Position numbers and translations under genes: made by a program. Under the pieces are notes generated by a model that worked only from the letters and a program-made list of their open reading frames with translations, made no database searches and had not been told where the DNA came from. 64,000 nt of DNA from CALCLY01 sp900552775 (GTDB lineage Bacteria; Bacillota; Clostridia; UMGS1883; UMGS1540): the NCBI GenBank assembly GCA_937966555.1, contig CALCLY010000012.1, positions 100,345 to 164,344 on the forward strand. The letters are read 5' to 3'. Shown here in pieces: positions 45,594-55,033 of this stretch; positions within the stretch are counted from its first letter, which is position 1, and each line of letters starts with the position of its first letter.

Positions 45594-48500
45594 ATGAATT
45601 TCAAAAGCAAATTAAAAAATATTCTGTCGGCGGCATTGGCAGTGTCAACGCTGCTTTCGGGATTTACGCCGATAACGACCTATGCGGCACAGGTAAACGA
45701 GTATGTCGATCCTGCGGATATATGGGTATCTGCAAACGGCAGAACAAACGAGCTTGATTTTAATGCGACTATCACGCAGGAAACAAGCTGGTGTACGGTA
45801 TGCAACAAAGACACGATAATGCTTACTTACAGAACGCCCGAATATACCAAAAGCGGAACAACCGCATTAAACAGGGGCGTTAAATTTTCGGACGGAACAA
45901 TGGTTGACGGAAAAACAAAGGGCAATCTTGATAACGGGCGGCCGAATCAGGACGCAAGCTACACAACATATCATTGGACTAAATCTGTTTGCCAGACCTG
46001 CGGAACAATAAACTCTGTTGACGGCAGAGACGCATACGGATTCAGCCGTAATGTTTACGGGCTAAATTCCTGCGACCACAATTTTTTCTTGGACTTTGAC
46101 AATACCACCTACACCCCGTACAGTGAAAGCTATCATACAACGGTATTAAAGGCAGGACGATATTGTCAGTTTTGCAAGGGTACGAAAGCAAGAGCCTCCG
46201 AGAAAAGAGAACAGCACGATTTTTCCGAAACGGTTGACGGTCAGATTGGAAACAACCGCTTTTTCATTTCCGAAACGTGCGGCGACTGCGGATATTCTAC
46301 AAGTGAGTATGTAACCGCAAAATCTGTTGTGTCATCATACTACGGAAATGTGGATAACAAATCCCACACCGTAACCGTGAGCGACCTGTCGGACAGCGGC
46401 GTACACACAAGTATTCGCTACGGCACATCTGCCGGAAAATGCAACCTCACCTCTGCGCCGAACTATACCGACGCCGGATATTATCCTGTTTACTATGAAA
46501 TCTCATATAAGTATCAGGGCGAAACAATGACGGAAAACGGGGTATCGTATGTGTGGTTGCTGGAGGACAAAAAGGACGATAACAGCGGCGGAACTGTTAT
46601 TGTACTTCCCGAAAAGCACGAACACGATTACAGATATTTGGAAACCGTTGCTCCCTCTTGTGATAACTTGGGATATGAACGCTGGCAGTGCGACGGCTGC
46701 GGTAATCTTGACAAGAGAAATTACACAAAGGCAACCGGGCATAATTACAAAGCAATCACCATAAGAGAAGCAACCTGCAAGCAAGGCGGCTTGAAGCTCA
46801 ATTTGTGTGATAAGTGCGGCAGCTTTTATGAAGAAAGCACACCAACGGGCGAACATAAATACAAGACTGAAAAAATACAGCCCACTTGCAGAAATGTAGG
46901 CTATACAAATCACATCTGCGAAATTTGCGGTAACTCATATATTACCGATATGACGCCGATTATCTCACACGCTTACGAGCGTATCACAAAAGAGCCGACC
47001 TGTACCGATAAAGGCTATACGACATCAACCTGTACTATGTGCGGACTGAATTATGTTTCTGACTACACCGAGCCGACAGGTCATAATTGGGACGAGGGGC
47101 ATACCGTTACAAATTCCACTTGTGAGAGCGAGGGCGTAACTGAGTACCGCTGCACAAATACAGGCTGCAAGGAAAAAATGATTAAAGCGGAATCCGCAAC
47201 GGGACACACACCCGGCGAGGCTGCTACTTGCACGGAGCCGCAAACTTGCGAAAAGTGCGGTACGGTTTTAGAACTTCCGAAAGGACACAGCTATTCCGAA
47301 AAGATAGTTGCTCCGACTTGCACAGCTATGGGCTATACGGAATACAAATGCGATAATTGCGACGACAGCTATATCGGCGATTACACCGATAAAGCAGAAC
47401 ACGAATATGCGAAAAATATTACTGCTCCCACTTGTACCGAACACGGCTACACAACGAATACTTGTGTAAACTGCGGTGATGAATTTGTTTCGGACTACAC
47501 AGAAAAGAAACCGCATAACTACAATGCGGAAATCACAAAGCCGACTTGTACCGGGTTTGGTTATACAACTTACACTTGTGCAGACTGCGGCGACAAGTAT
47601 ATTTCCGACTACACGGATAAGACAGAACACAATTACAGCAAAAAAGTAATTGAGCCGACCTGCACCGAGCACGGATATACAATCTACACCTGCCCCGACT
47701 GCGGAAAGGAATATATCGCAGACTATACGGAACATAAAAATCACAGCTATAAAGAAACCGTAATTGCTCCTACTTGCACAGAAATGGGCTACACGATTTT
47801 CACTTGTGATTGCGGCGATAGCTACAAGGGCAATTACACGGATAAAATTCCTCACAATTACAAAAAGACAGTAACCGAGCCGACCTGTACCGAAATCGGA
47901 TTTACAACTTCCGTTTGCGAGGTTTGCGGCGACACGGTTAAGAGCGATTACAAAAACGCAAAGGGACACGCACCGTCAGAATGGATAATTGACGAAGCGG
48001 CTACCATTGAGCACGGCGGCAGAAAGCATATTGAATGTATTGAGTGTAAAGCGATATTGCAGACTGCGGATATTCCACAGCTTGCAGGGAAAGACAATTC
48101 GGACGAGGACGGCAAGGCAGAAATCGGCGGATATTCCGTTATACTCACGGACAAGAATAATAAGCCCGTGTTTAATTCAGAAATCACGATTGACAATGAC
48201 GATAATATTTCAATCCGCTTGCCGAAAAACAGACTTCTTGACTTTGCGGACAGAACAACGATAACTGTATTCAACACCGAAAATCAGACGGCGGCAAATG
48301 GCTTGAATATCTTTATTGCCGATGACAACGGTAATAACGCAACAGGCGTAACGGACGAAAACGGACAGTTTATTGCACCCGATAAAAAATCCTCGACAGG
48401 AGATGACAACGGCACAATCGGCAAAGAGGAAGGCGACAGTAAATTTACCTATGTTATCAAGGTTACGGGTAAGCTCAATGTTACAATTCCGAACTGCGAA

Positions 48501-50642
48501 ACCTATATCGGCGAAAGCAATAACATTGTTGTAAAGCTGCCCGACGGCTTAATTTTGACACAGGACAGCCCTGCAATTATCACCGTTACCGACCAGAACG
48601 GCAATCCGCAAAAGGGCGTATCTGTTATCGTAATAGCCGACAAGGACTATATTGAAAAAGGTACGACCGATATGTATGGGAAACTGACTGTACCGCCCGT
48701 AAATTCGGGACTTACCGATAAAGACGGAAAGGTTAATTTACAAAGCTACTATGTTTTCGTAAATGACGAAAAGGGCTATATCGAAAACGCTCTTGTTACT
48801 CTGAATGAGGACAATTCTTTCAGTGTAAAACTTCCGGCTGAAAATATGATTGATTACGCAAACCGTATCACCGTAACCGTTCTTGATAATGACGGTGCTC
48901 CGCTTAAAGATATTTCCGTTACCGTTTCGGACGCTGCGGAAAAATCAATTACGGACAAAACGGACGAAAACGGAAAAATCGTTGTGCCGTCTATGAGTGA
49001 GGACTACACAAATAAGGACGGCATTGCAAAAGTCGGCAGCTATACAATTCTCGTTGAGAATGTAAAGTCAAAAATCGAAAACGCATATATAACCTTAAAT
49101 GCCGACCATACAATTTCGGTTTTACTTCCCGAAAACATAAAGATTGAGCATAGCAACAGAATCACCGTAACAGTGCTTGATAAGGATAACAAGGGTGTTA
49201 AGGATATTTCCGTAACCGTAAAAGAAAACGTTTCCGAAACTGTGGAAAATGAAAATGCGGCTGATCCTAAAACCGCAACGGCTGTTACTGACAAAGACGG
49301 TAAAATCTATATTCCCCCTGCAAGCGAGGGCGTAACGGATAAGGACGGCAAAACAGATATTTCCGAAACTAAACCGGGCAAAGATACAGACGGCGACGGC
49401 AAGGACGACACGGCGGAAACAAAAACGGAATACAACATTACAGTTGAGGACACAAAGGGCAAGATTGAAAATGCCTTTATCGAAATTAAGGACGGTAAAA
49501 TTTTTGTTACACTTCCCGACGGCAAGACCTTGACAACAGATAATCAGGCAACCGTAACCGTTCTTGATAAGGACAGCAAAGCTATAAAGGGCGTATCTGT
49601 TACTATTAAGGACAAGACAACCGAAAAGACGGCAGCTACCGACGCAAACGGCAAGGTTACACTTCCCGTTAAGTCAACGGGTGGCGGCTCATCTTCCGGC
49701 GGTGGCGGCAGTCGCGGCGGCAGTTCCGGAGGCGGATATTATACAACCGTAAATGTAAAAATCACCGACAAGGACGGAAAAGCTATTACAAACTTCTCAA
49801 AGAGTACCGACAGCAAGGGAAATATAACAATTATCCTGCCGAACGGAAAAACGCTTGATAACGGAAACTTTTATACTGTTACCGTAACCGATAATAAAGG
49901 CAACGCAAAAGCCGGAACTTCTGTAATTCTCAAAGATAAAAACAAGGGCGAAGCAACAGGCACGACAGATAAAAACGGTGTTGTAACACTTCCGGGCAAA
50001 ACACATACGGCGTACATTTTCGGATATGCGGACGGCACTTTCAGACCGGACAATAATATGAGCCGTGCCGAAGCAGCGGCAATTTTCGCAAGACTGATTT
50101 CCGAACAGAAAGGCGAAAAGATAAGCGGCAAATCCGATTTTGCAGATGTCAAGTCAAATGAATGGTATTCAAAGTTTATCGGATATATCAAAAAATATGG
50201 TATCATCAAAGGCTATGACAATAACACCTTTAAGCCGGACGAAAATATATCCCGTGCGGAATTTGTTGCTATGACTGTCAGATTTAATTCTCTGTTTAAT
50301 GATGTAAAAAAAGGCAGCTACACCGTTAAATACACCGATGTTGCAAGCAACTATTGGGCGTATTCTGACATTGCTTATGCAAAACACGCAGGCTGGCTTA
50401 ACGGCTACGCTGACGGCTCATTCAAAGGCGATAACGCTATTACCCGTGCGGAGGTCGTAACCGTTGTAAACAAGGCAACCGGCAGAATTGCTGACGAGGG
50501 GTACATCAATAAAAATCTTTCGTCATTAAATAAATTTACCGACCTTAAAAACAATTCACATTGGGCATTTTATGCAATCGCTGAATCGGCGAATACGCAT
50601 ATCGGCGTTATAGGCACGGACAATGAAACTTGGGTAAAGTAA
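45594..50642 (+). CDS. Giant SLH-anchored surface protein with cysteine repeats, 1682 aa
   Basis: A signal peptide covers residues 1-32 (LSAALAVSTLLSGFTPITTYAA). Residues 40-340 have scattered C-x-x-C pairs. From about 341 to 829 there are about a dozen repeats of 35-40 aa with the pattern APTCTEMGYTIYTC, C-x-x-CG, then Y-I-S-D-Y-T and H-N-Y; each has three Cys. Then come about five beta-sandwich repeats of about 100 aa (TVTVLDKDNKGVKDISVTV, TDKDGKIYIP). A Gly/Ser linker (about 1362-1383) and three C-terminal SLH repeats (about 1465-1682, YADGTFRPDNNMSRAEA, ITRAEV) end the protein. A large adhesin or matrix protein anchored to the wall is likely. It is cargo, between replication and transfer genes. 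AAAGG precedes the ATG. Confidence 0.85.
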   Translation: MNFKSKLKNILSAALAVSTLLSGFTPITTYAAQVNEYVDPADIWVSANGRTNELDFNATITQETSWCTVCNKDTIMLTYRTPEYTKSGTTALNRGVKFSDGTMVDGKTKGNLDNGRPNQDASYTTYHWTKSVCQTCGTINSVDGRDAYGFSRNVYGLNSCDHNFFLDFDNTTYTPYSESYHTTVLKAGRYCQFCKGTKARASEKREQHDFSETVDGQIGNNRFFISETCGDCGYSTSEYVTAKSVVSSYYGNVDNKSHTVTVSDLSDSGVHTSIRYGTSAGKCNLTSAPNYTDAGYYPVYYEISYKYQGETMTENGVSYVWLLEDKKDDNSGGTVIVLPEKHEHDYRYLETVAPSCDNLGYERWQCDGCGNLDKRNYTKATGHNYKAITIREATCKQGGLKLNLCDKCGSFYEESTPTGEHKYKTEKIQPTCRNVGYTNHICEICGNSYITDMTPIISHAYERITKEPTCTDKGYTTSTCTMCGLNYVSDYTEPTGHNWDEGHTVTNSTCESEGVTEYRCTNTGCKEKMIKAESATGHTPGEAATCTEPQTCEKCGTVLELPKGHSYSEKIVAPTCTAMGYTEYKCDNCDDSYIGDYTDKAEHEYAKNITAPTCTEHGYTTNTCVNCGDEFVSDYTEKKPHNYNAEITKPTCTGFGYTTYTCADCGDKYISDYTDKTEHNYSKKVIEPTCTEHGYTIYTCPDCGKEYIADYTEHKNHSYKETVIAPTCTEMGYTIFTCDCGDSYKGNYTDKIPHNYKKTVTEPTCTEIGFTTSVCEVCGDTVKSDYKNAKGHAPSEWIIDEAATIEHGGRKHIECIECKAILQTADIPQLAGKDNSDEDGKAEIGGYSVILTDKNNKPVFNSEITIDNDDNISIRLPKNRLLDFADRTTITVFNTENQTAANGLNIFIADDNGNNATGVTDENGQFIAPDKKSSTGDDNGTIGKEEGDSKFTYVIKVTGKLNVTIPNCETYIGESNNIVVKLPDGLILTQDSPAIITVTDQNGNPQKGVSVIVIADKDYIEKGTTDMYGKLTVPPVNSGLTDKDGKVNLQSYYVFVNDEKGYIENALVTLNEDNSFSVKLPAENMIDYANRITVTVLDNDGAPLKDISVTVSDAAEKSITDKTDENGKIVVPSMSEDYTNKDGIAKVGSYTILVENVKSKIENAYITLNADHTISVLLPENIKIEHSNRITVTVLDKDNKGVKDISVTVKENVSETVENENAADPKTATAVTDKDGKIYIPPASEGVTDKDGKTDISETKPGKDTDGDGKDDTAETKTEYNITVEDTKGKIENAFIEIKDGKIFVTLPDGKTLTTDNQATVTVLDKDSKAIKGVSVTIKDKTTEKTAATDANGKVTLPVKSTGGGSSSGGGGSRGGSSGGGYYTTVNVKITDKDGKAITNFSKSTDSKGNITIILPNGKTLDNGNFYTVTVTDNKGNAKAGTSVILKDKNKGEATGTTDKNGVVTLPGKTHTAYIFGYADGTFRPDNNMSRAEAAAIFARLISEQKGEKISGKSDFADVKSNEWYSKFIGYIKKYGIIKGYDNNTFKPDENISRAEFVAMTVRFNSLFNDVKKGSYTVKYTDVASNYWAYSDIAYAKHAGWLNGYADGSFKGDNAITRAEVVTVVNKATGRIADEGYINKNLSSLNKFTDLKNNSHWAFYAIAESANTHIGVIGTDNETWVK

Positions 50643-50646
50643 TGTC

Positions 50647-50679
50647 ATTGACCGAAAATTGAGTGTAAATTGACTTAAA
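50647..50679 (+). repeat. 11-bp direct repeat, three tandem copies (locus 1)
   Basis: Three contiguous units of 11 bp: ATTGACCGAAA, ATTGAGTGTAA, ATTGACTTAAA. They lie between the adhesin stop and its terminator. The same unit, also three times, occurs at 54982-55014 and (inverted) at 57308-57340. Confidence 0.8.
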
Positions 50680-50682
50680 TAT

Positions 50683-50705
50683 GGGAGCAGTTTTTTTCTG
50701 CTCCC
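50683..50705 (+). terminator. Terminator-like hairpin after the adhesin gene
   Basis: GGGAGCAG (50683-50690) and CTGCTCCC (50698-50705) around a T7 loop, followed by TAAAACTTTT. Confidence 0.6.
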
Positions 50706-50732
50706 TAAAACTTTTCAAGGAGGTGTTGCTTA

Positions 50733-51203
50733 TTGCAGGAAGAAATTGAAAAGAAAACGATTGCGCTTGCCATATCCGGCAGCAAAATTACCGGGCGGAC
50801 GCTTGCAAAAGCGATTTTCGTTTACTTAAATCACCGCAAAGGAAAACTGCCGGACTTAAAGCACGGCAGGCAGACTATTAAAGACCTGATGAAACACAAC
50901 ACGGCTCTTTCAAACATTGAAATTACCGATAAAAATATCAGGTCGTTTGAATCTACGGCAAAAAAGTACGGGATTGACTTTGCACTCAAAAAGGACAATT
51001 CCGAAAAGCCGCCCCGATACCTTGTCTTTTTCAAGGGCAGGGACACAGATGTTCTGACAATGGCATTTAACGAGTATTCGCAGAAAATATTAAGGCAGAA
51101 AGAAAAGCCCTCTGTTAGGCAGGCTATCCGCAAATTAGCGGAAATAGTAAAATCACAGCACAAAGACCGTGAAAAAATCAAGGACAGGAGCATTGAGCGA
51201 TGA
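50733..51203 (+). CDS. PcfB family protein (DUF3801)
   Basis: A 156-aa protein beginning EEIEKKTIALAISGSKITGR, then TLAKAIFVYLNHRK, which is the PcfB/DUF3801 pattern. In enterococcal pCF10, PcfB is the adaptor that brings DNA substrates to the coupling protein PcfC. The gene precedes the VirD4-like gene and overlaps it by four bases, as in other clostridial ICEs. The start is TTG 50733 with AAGGAGGTG upstream. Confidence 0.85.
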   Translation: MQEEIEKKTIALAISGSKITGRTLAKAIFVYLNHRKGKLPDLKHGRQTIKDLMKHNTALSNIEITDKNIRSFESTAKKYGIDFALKKDNSEKPPRYLVFFKGRDTDVLTMAFNEYSQKILRQKEKPSVRQAIRKLAEIVKSQHKDREKIKDRSIER

Positions 51204-53005
51204 CGGCGGCGGATAAGAAAAAAATCATTTCAAATCTGCCGTTTCTCATTTTCTTTTGGATATTCAATAAGCTGTCATACACCGTGCGGCTGTCGGAAGA
51301 AAACATTTTAATATCGGTTGTTAAGGGAGTATCGGAGCTTACAAAGGCGCCGCTGCTCTCTTTTCATTTTACCGATATTTCAATAGGCGCCATTGGTGCG
51401 CTTGCGGTCAAGGGCATTTTGTATCTGCGGAGCAAAAACGCAAAGAAATTCAGAAAAGGCATTGAATACGGCTCTGCACGCTGGGGCACGCCGGAAGATA
51501 TTAAGCCGTACATTGACGAGGATTTTTACAATAATATTCTGCTGACGAACACGGAACGGCTGACAATGAACAGCCGCCCGAAAAATCCAAAATTCGCACG
51601 AAACAAGAATGTGCTTGTAATCGGCGGCTCAGGCTCAGGAAAAACAAGATTTTTTGTAAAACCGAATCTTATGCAGATGACGACAAGCTACTGCGTAACC
51701 GATCCGAAAGGGACAATCCTTGTCGAGTGCGGAAAAATGCTGCAAAAAGGCGGGTACAAAATCCGTTCGCTCAATACGATAAATTTCAAAAAGAGTATGC
51801 ACTACAATCCCTTTGCCTACATACGCAGCGAAAAGGATATTTTGAAGCTGGTAAATGTCATAATCGCAAACACCAAAGGCGACGGCGAAAAGTCGGGCGA
51901 GGATTTTTGGGTTAAGGCGGAACGGCTTTTGTATTGCGCTCTAATCGGCTACATTTACTACGAAGCGCCCGAAGAAGAAAAGAACTTCATCACGCTTTTG
52001 GATTTAATCAACGCAAGTGAAGCCCGTGAGGACGACGAAAATTACAAAAGCCCCGTGGATATGCTCTTTGACAGGCTCGCCGAGCGTGAGCCGGAGCATT
52101 TTGCGGTTAAGCAATATGTTAAATTCAAACAGGCAGCCGGCAAAACCTTAAAGTCGATTTTGATTTCGTGCGGTGCAAGGCTTGCACCGTTTGATATTAA
52201 GGAGCTTAGGGACTTAATGGAATATGACGAATTGGAGCTTGACACATTGGGCGACGAAAAAACGGCGCTCTTTGTTATTATTTCCGATACGGACGACACT
52301 TTCAATTTTGTTGTCGCTATAATGTATTCCCAGCTTTTTAATTTGCTTTGCGACAAGGCAGACAACGAGTACGGAGGCAGGCTTCCCGTGCACGTCAGAT
52401 GTTTGCTTGACGAATTTTCAAATATCGGGCAAATACCGAAGTTTGAAAAGCTGATTGCCACTATCCGAAGCCGTGAAATATCCGCTTGTATTATCTTGCA
52501 GGCACAGAGTCAGCTAAAAGCTATTTACAAGGACAATGCCGACACAATTATCGGAAACTGTGATACAACTCTCTTTTTGGGCGGCAAGGAAAAATCCACC
52601 CTCAAAGAGCTTTCGGAAACTTTGGGAAAAGAAACGATTGATATGTATAACACTTCCGAAACACGCAGCAATCAGAACTCTTACGGAACGAATTATCAAA
52701 AGCTCGGAAAGGAGCTGATGAGCCAAGATGAATTATCTGTAATGGACGGCGGCAAATGTATTTTGCAGCTTCGGGGCGTGCGGCCGTTTTTATCGGACAA
52801 ATACGATATAACAAAGCACCCCCGTTACAAAATGCTGTCGGACTATGACAAGAAAAATGCGTTTGATATGGAAAAGTATATGAAACGAAAGAAACCCGTT
52901 GTAGCAAAAGACGAGGTTTTTGACTACTACAAAATTGACCTGCCGGAAGAAGCGCATCTTTCGGCAGAAAACAAAAATACAAATAACGAACAGGAGGAAA
53001 TTTAA
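51200..53005 (+). CDS. VirD4/TraG-type conjugative coupling protein
   Basis: A 601-aa type IV coupling protein. Two weak membrane segments lie in the first 90 residues. The nucleotide-binding domain has Walker A IGGSGSGKTRF (about residue 140) and Walker B RCLLDEFSNIGQIPKFE (about 400). CIILQAQSQLKAIY and FLGGKEKSTLKELSETLGKET are T4CP hallmarks. It would hand the relaxase-DNA complex to a mating channel. No channel genes are present nearby, so it must use one supplied in trans, or the system is dead. Confidence 0.93.
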   Translation: MTAADKKKIISNLPFLIFFWIFNKLSYTVRLSEENILISVVKGVSELTKAPLLSFHFTDISIGAIGALAVKGILYLRSKNAKKFRKGIEYGSARWGTPEDIKPYIDEDFYNNILLTNTERLTMNSRPKNPKFARNKNVLVIGGSGSGKTRFFVKPNLMQMTTSYCVTDPKGTILVECGKMLQKGGYKIRSLNTINFKKSMHYNPFAYIRSEKDILKLVNVIIANTKGDGEKSGEDFWVKAERLLYCALIGYIYYEAPEEEKNFITLLDLINASEAREDDENYKSPVDMLFDRLAEREPEHFAVKQYVKFKQAAGKTLKSILISCGARLAPFDIKELRDLMEYDELELDTLGDEKTALFVIISDTDDTFNFVVAIMYSQLFNLLCDKADNEYGGRLPVHVRCLLDEFSNIGQIPKFEKLIATIRSREISACIILQAQSQLKAIYKDNADTIIGNCDTTLFLGGKEKSTLKELSETLGKETIDMYNTSETRSNQNSYGTNYQKLGKELMSQDELSVMDGGKCILQLRGVRPFLSDKYDITKHPRYKMLSDYDKKNAFDMEKYMKRKKPVVAKDEVFDYYKIDLPEEAHLSAENKNTNNEQEEI

Positions 53006-53007
53006 TT

Positions 53008-53175
53008 ATGCAGTTTTTTTCAGAAGCGGTCAATGTACTGCAAACACTTGTAATTGCGCTCGGCGCAGGTCTTGCGGTCTGGGGCGTTGTCAACCTTTTG
53101 GAAGGCTACGGCAACGATAACCCCGGTGCAAAATCGCAGGGTATCAAGCAAGTAATTCGTATATTGCGGTGGTGA
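53008..53175 (+). CDS. Maff2 family protein, truncated C-terminus
   Basis: GAGGAAA upstream and ATG 53008. The first 47 residues, FFSEAVNVLQTLVIALGAGL then AVWGVVNLLEGYGNDNPGA and KSQGIKQ, match Maff2 mobile-element membrane proteins. After KQ the normal hydrophobic tail (usually L-M-A-G-G-G...) is replaced by V-I-R-I-L-R-W and a stop. This marks a recombination or deletion breakpoint near 53150-53155. The TrbL/VirB6-like and later mating genes that usually follow are missing. Confidence 0.75.
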   Translation: MQFFSEAVNVLQTLVIALGAGLAVWGVVNLLEGYGNDNPGAKSQGIKQVIRILRW

Positions 53176-53189
53176 GCCTAATTTTATTC

Positions 53190-53212
53190 GGCGGCTGTGC
53201 GTGCCGCCTTTA
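53190..53212. terminator. Hairpin between Maff2 and the serine recombinase
   Basis: GGCGGC (53190-53195) and GCCGCC (53203-53208), followed by TTTAATT. It could end the convergent transcripts. Confidence 0.5.
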
Positions 53213-54823
53213 ATTCTCATTTTCGGTCTTGCCGATAAATCTGTAATAAATTTCTATCGGCATTACCTTTTCGCCGTTTTCGTCCGTTTTTTCGTGAATG
53301 ACGATTTTGTCAATAAGGCGGTTTAACAAATCCGCCGTGAGCTCTTTTACGGGCGAATACCGTTCTATCAAATCTGCAAAATCCTTTGCCGATTCGGTTT
53401 TCTGCTCCGTCCTTGATAATCTCGTCTGAATTTCATCATAACGATTTTTTAATTCCTTTTCCTCTTTTTCAAGGCTTGCGGATATTGAAGCGTAACGCTC
53501 ATTCGATATACGGCCGAAAACCTTATCCTCATACATTGCCTGCAAAACCTTGCTTATCTCGTCAAGCCTTTGCGTTATTTTCTGTATTTCCTTTTTGGAT
53601 AACGCACTTTCGCCGCTTTGCATATCGCCCGTACTCTGAATAAGCCTTTTCACATACGCAGCCTTATCCTCTTTTGACAGCCGTATATGGCAGTTAATAT
53701 CATCAAGCACAACGCTTTTCAAATTCTCGGCAGTGACGGAATGGTTTGTACATACGCTTTTCCCTCTGTGAACATACAAATTGCATTGATATTTAGCGGT
53801 ATTTGTTACGCTGTTTTCCTTTTTGTAGACAAGGCTCGAGCCGCACTCGCCGCAGAATACCAGCCCCCGAAAAACATTATCGGGATTTAATTTGTTTTGA
53901 GGTTTTTTGACTGCAATACGCTTTTGAACGGTGTAAAATGTTTCCTTGTCAACAAGCGGCTCATGCGTGTTTTCAACCCGTATATGCTCGCTTTCGGGGC
54001 GTGCAATCAGCTTTTTGTCCTTAAATGATTTTGAGGTAAATTTAAGACTTACCATATTACCGATATACACCTCGTTTGACAAAACATCTCTGACCGTTGT
54101 CTGAAACCAGCTGTACGGATATTTCACCTTTTTGTTTTCACGCATAACGCCGTCCTTATCTCTGACATAAGCGCCGGGCGTGGGAATATGCTCTTTTTTT
54201 AAGGCGGTTGCGATAGCACAGCACGATTTGCCGTCCAATGCCATTTGGAACATACGCTTAACGATTTCTGCATTCTTGTCTGGAATTAACTTATGCTTAT
54301 CCTCCGGCGATTTTCTGTAACCGAACGGAGCAAACACACCCGTAAATTCACCTTTTAACGCTTTGGTTTTATACGAAGAACGGATTTTACGGCTGATGTC
54401 GCGTGCATACCATTCGTTGATAATATTTTTGAACGGAGCAAATTCGTTATCACCGCTTGCGCTGTCAACATTATCGTTTACGGCAATAAAACGAACATCA
54501 TATTTCGGAAACATAATCTCGGTGTAATAACCCGTCTGCAAGTATTCGCGTCCAAGTCTTGACAGGTCTTTTACAATAACCGTGCCTACATTTCCGTTTT
54601 CTATATCGGTTATCATTTCCTGAAAACCTTTGCGTTCAAACGTTGTGCCCGAAACACCGTCATCTATGAAATACTTGCAGTTGGTGTGTCCGTTTTCGTT
54701 TGCAAAATGTTCAAGCATTGCCTTTTGGTTTTGTATGCTCATACTGTCACCGCCCAAATCATCATCTCGGCTTAACCGGCAGTAAAGAGCCGTTATTTTA
54801 TTAAATTGCTGTTTCTTATTCAT
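53210..54823 (-). CDS. TndX/TnpX-type large serine recombinase
   Basis: The start ATG 54823 has AAAGGAAGGA upstream; a frame beginning 25 codons earlier has no site. The 537-aa product is close in length to TndX of Tn5397. It has ALYCRLSRDDDLGG (catalytic Ser18), VKDLSRLGREYL, a recombinase domain (APFGYRKSPEDKH, GNMVSLKFTSKSF), a zinc ribbon (CGECGSSLVYKKE... YQCNLY) and a C-terminal DUF4368-type domain (ELTADLLNRLIDKIVIHEKT). It probably moved this segment. The gene is convergent to the transfer genes and sits at the Maff2 breakpoint. Confidence 0.92.
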   Translation of the reverse strand: MNKKQQFNKITALYCRLSRDDDLGGDSMSIQNQKAMLEHFANENGHTNCKYFIDDGVSGTTFERKGFQEMITDIENGNVGTVIVKDLSRLGREYLQTGYYTEIMFPKYDVRFIAVNDNVDSASGDNEFAPFKNIINEWYARDISRKIRSSYKTKALKGEFTGVFAPFGYRKSPEDKHKLIPDKNAEIVKRMFQMALDGKSCCAIATALKKEHIPTPGAYVRDKDGVMRENKKVKYPYSWFQTTVRDVLSNEVYIGNMVSLKFTSKSFKDKKLIARPESEHIRVENTHEPLVDKETFYTVQKRIAVKKPQNKLNPDNVFRGLVFCGECGSSLVYKKENSVTNTAKYQCNLYVHRGKSVCTNHSVTAENLKSVVLDDINCHIRLSKEDKAAYVKRLIQSTGDMQSGESALSKKEIQKITQRLDEISKVLQAMYEDKVFGRISNERYASISASLEKEEKELKNRYDEIQTRLSRTEQKTESAKDFADLIERYSPVKELTADLLNRLIDKIVIHEKTDENGEKVMPIEIYYRFIGKTENEN

Positions 54824-54869
54824 TGATTCCTTCCTTTCCGAACAGCAATTTAAGATATTGTATATTCTA

Positions 54870-54898
54870 ATTATACCGTGCCTTTGAAAATATTTCAA
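54870..54898 (-). promoter_or_regulatory. Promoter of the TndX-like recombinase
   Basis: On the - strand TTGAAA (54898-54893) and TATAAT (54875-54870), 17 bp apart. Confidence 0.75.
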
Positions 54899-54947
54899 TG
54901 CCTAATCAAAAATTTCTGTTCTTTCGGTATCTTTTTATTATGAATTA

Positions 54948-54956
54948 TGGTATAAT
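54948..54956 (+). promoter_or_regulatory. Extended -10 promoter of the STAND ATPase gene
   Basis: TGGTATAAT (54948-54956), an extended -10; no clear -35. The 11-bp repeat triplet lies in the transcribed leader. Confidence 0.5.
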
Positions 54957-54981
54957 TATAAATTAAGAAAGAAGGACTTGC

Positions 54982-55014
54982 ATTGACTGTAAATTGACTT
55001 AAAATTGAGTAAAA
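54982..55014 (+). repeat. 11-bp direct repeat, three tandem copies (locus 2)
   Basis: Units ATTGACTGTAA, ATTGACTTAAA, ATTGAGTAAAA, ending at the AGGAAGTG ribosome site of the STAND gene. The middle unit is identical to the last unit of locus 1. Confidence 0.85.
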
Positions 55015-55033
55015 AGGAAGTGAAATTTTAATT

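Noticed and set aside
47268..47969. Long - strand frame of 233 codons inside the adhesin gene
   Set aside because: It is the antisense of the cysteine repeats and arises from their codon bias; no ribosome site or domain.
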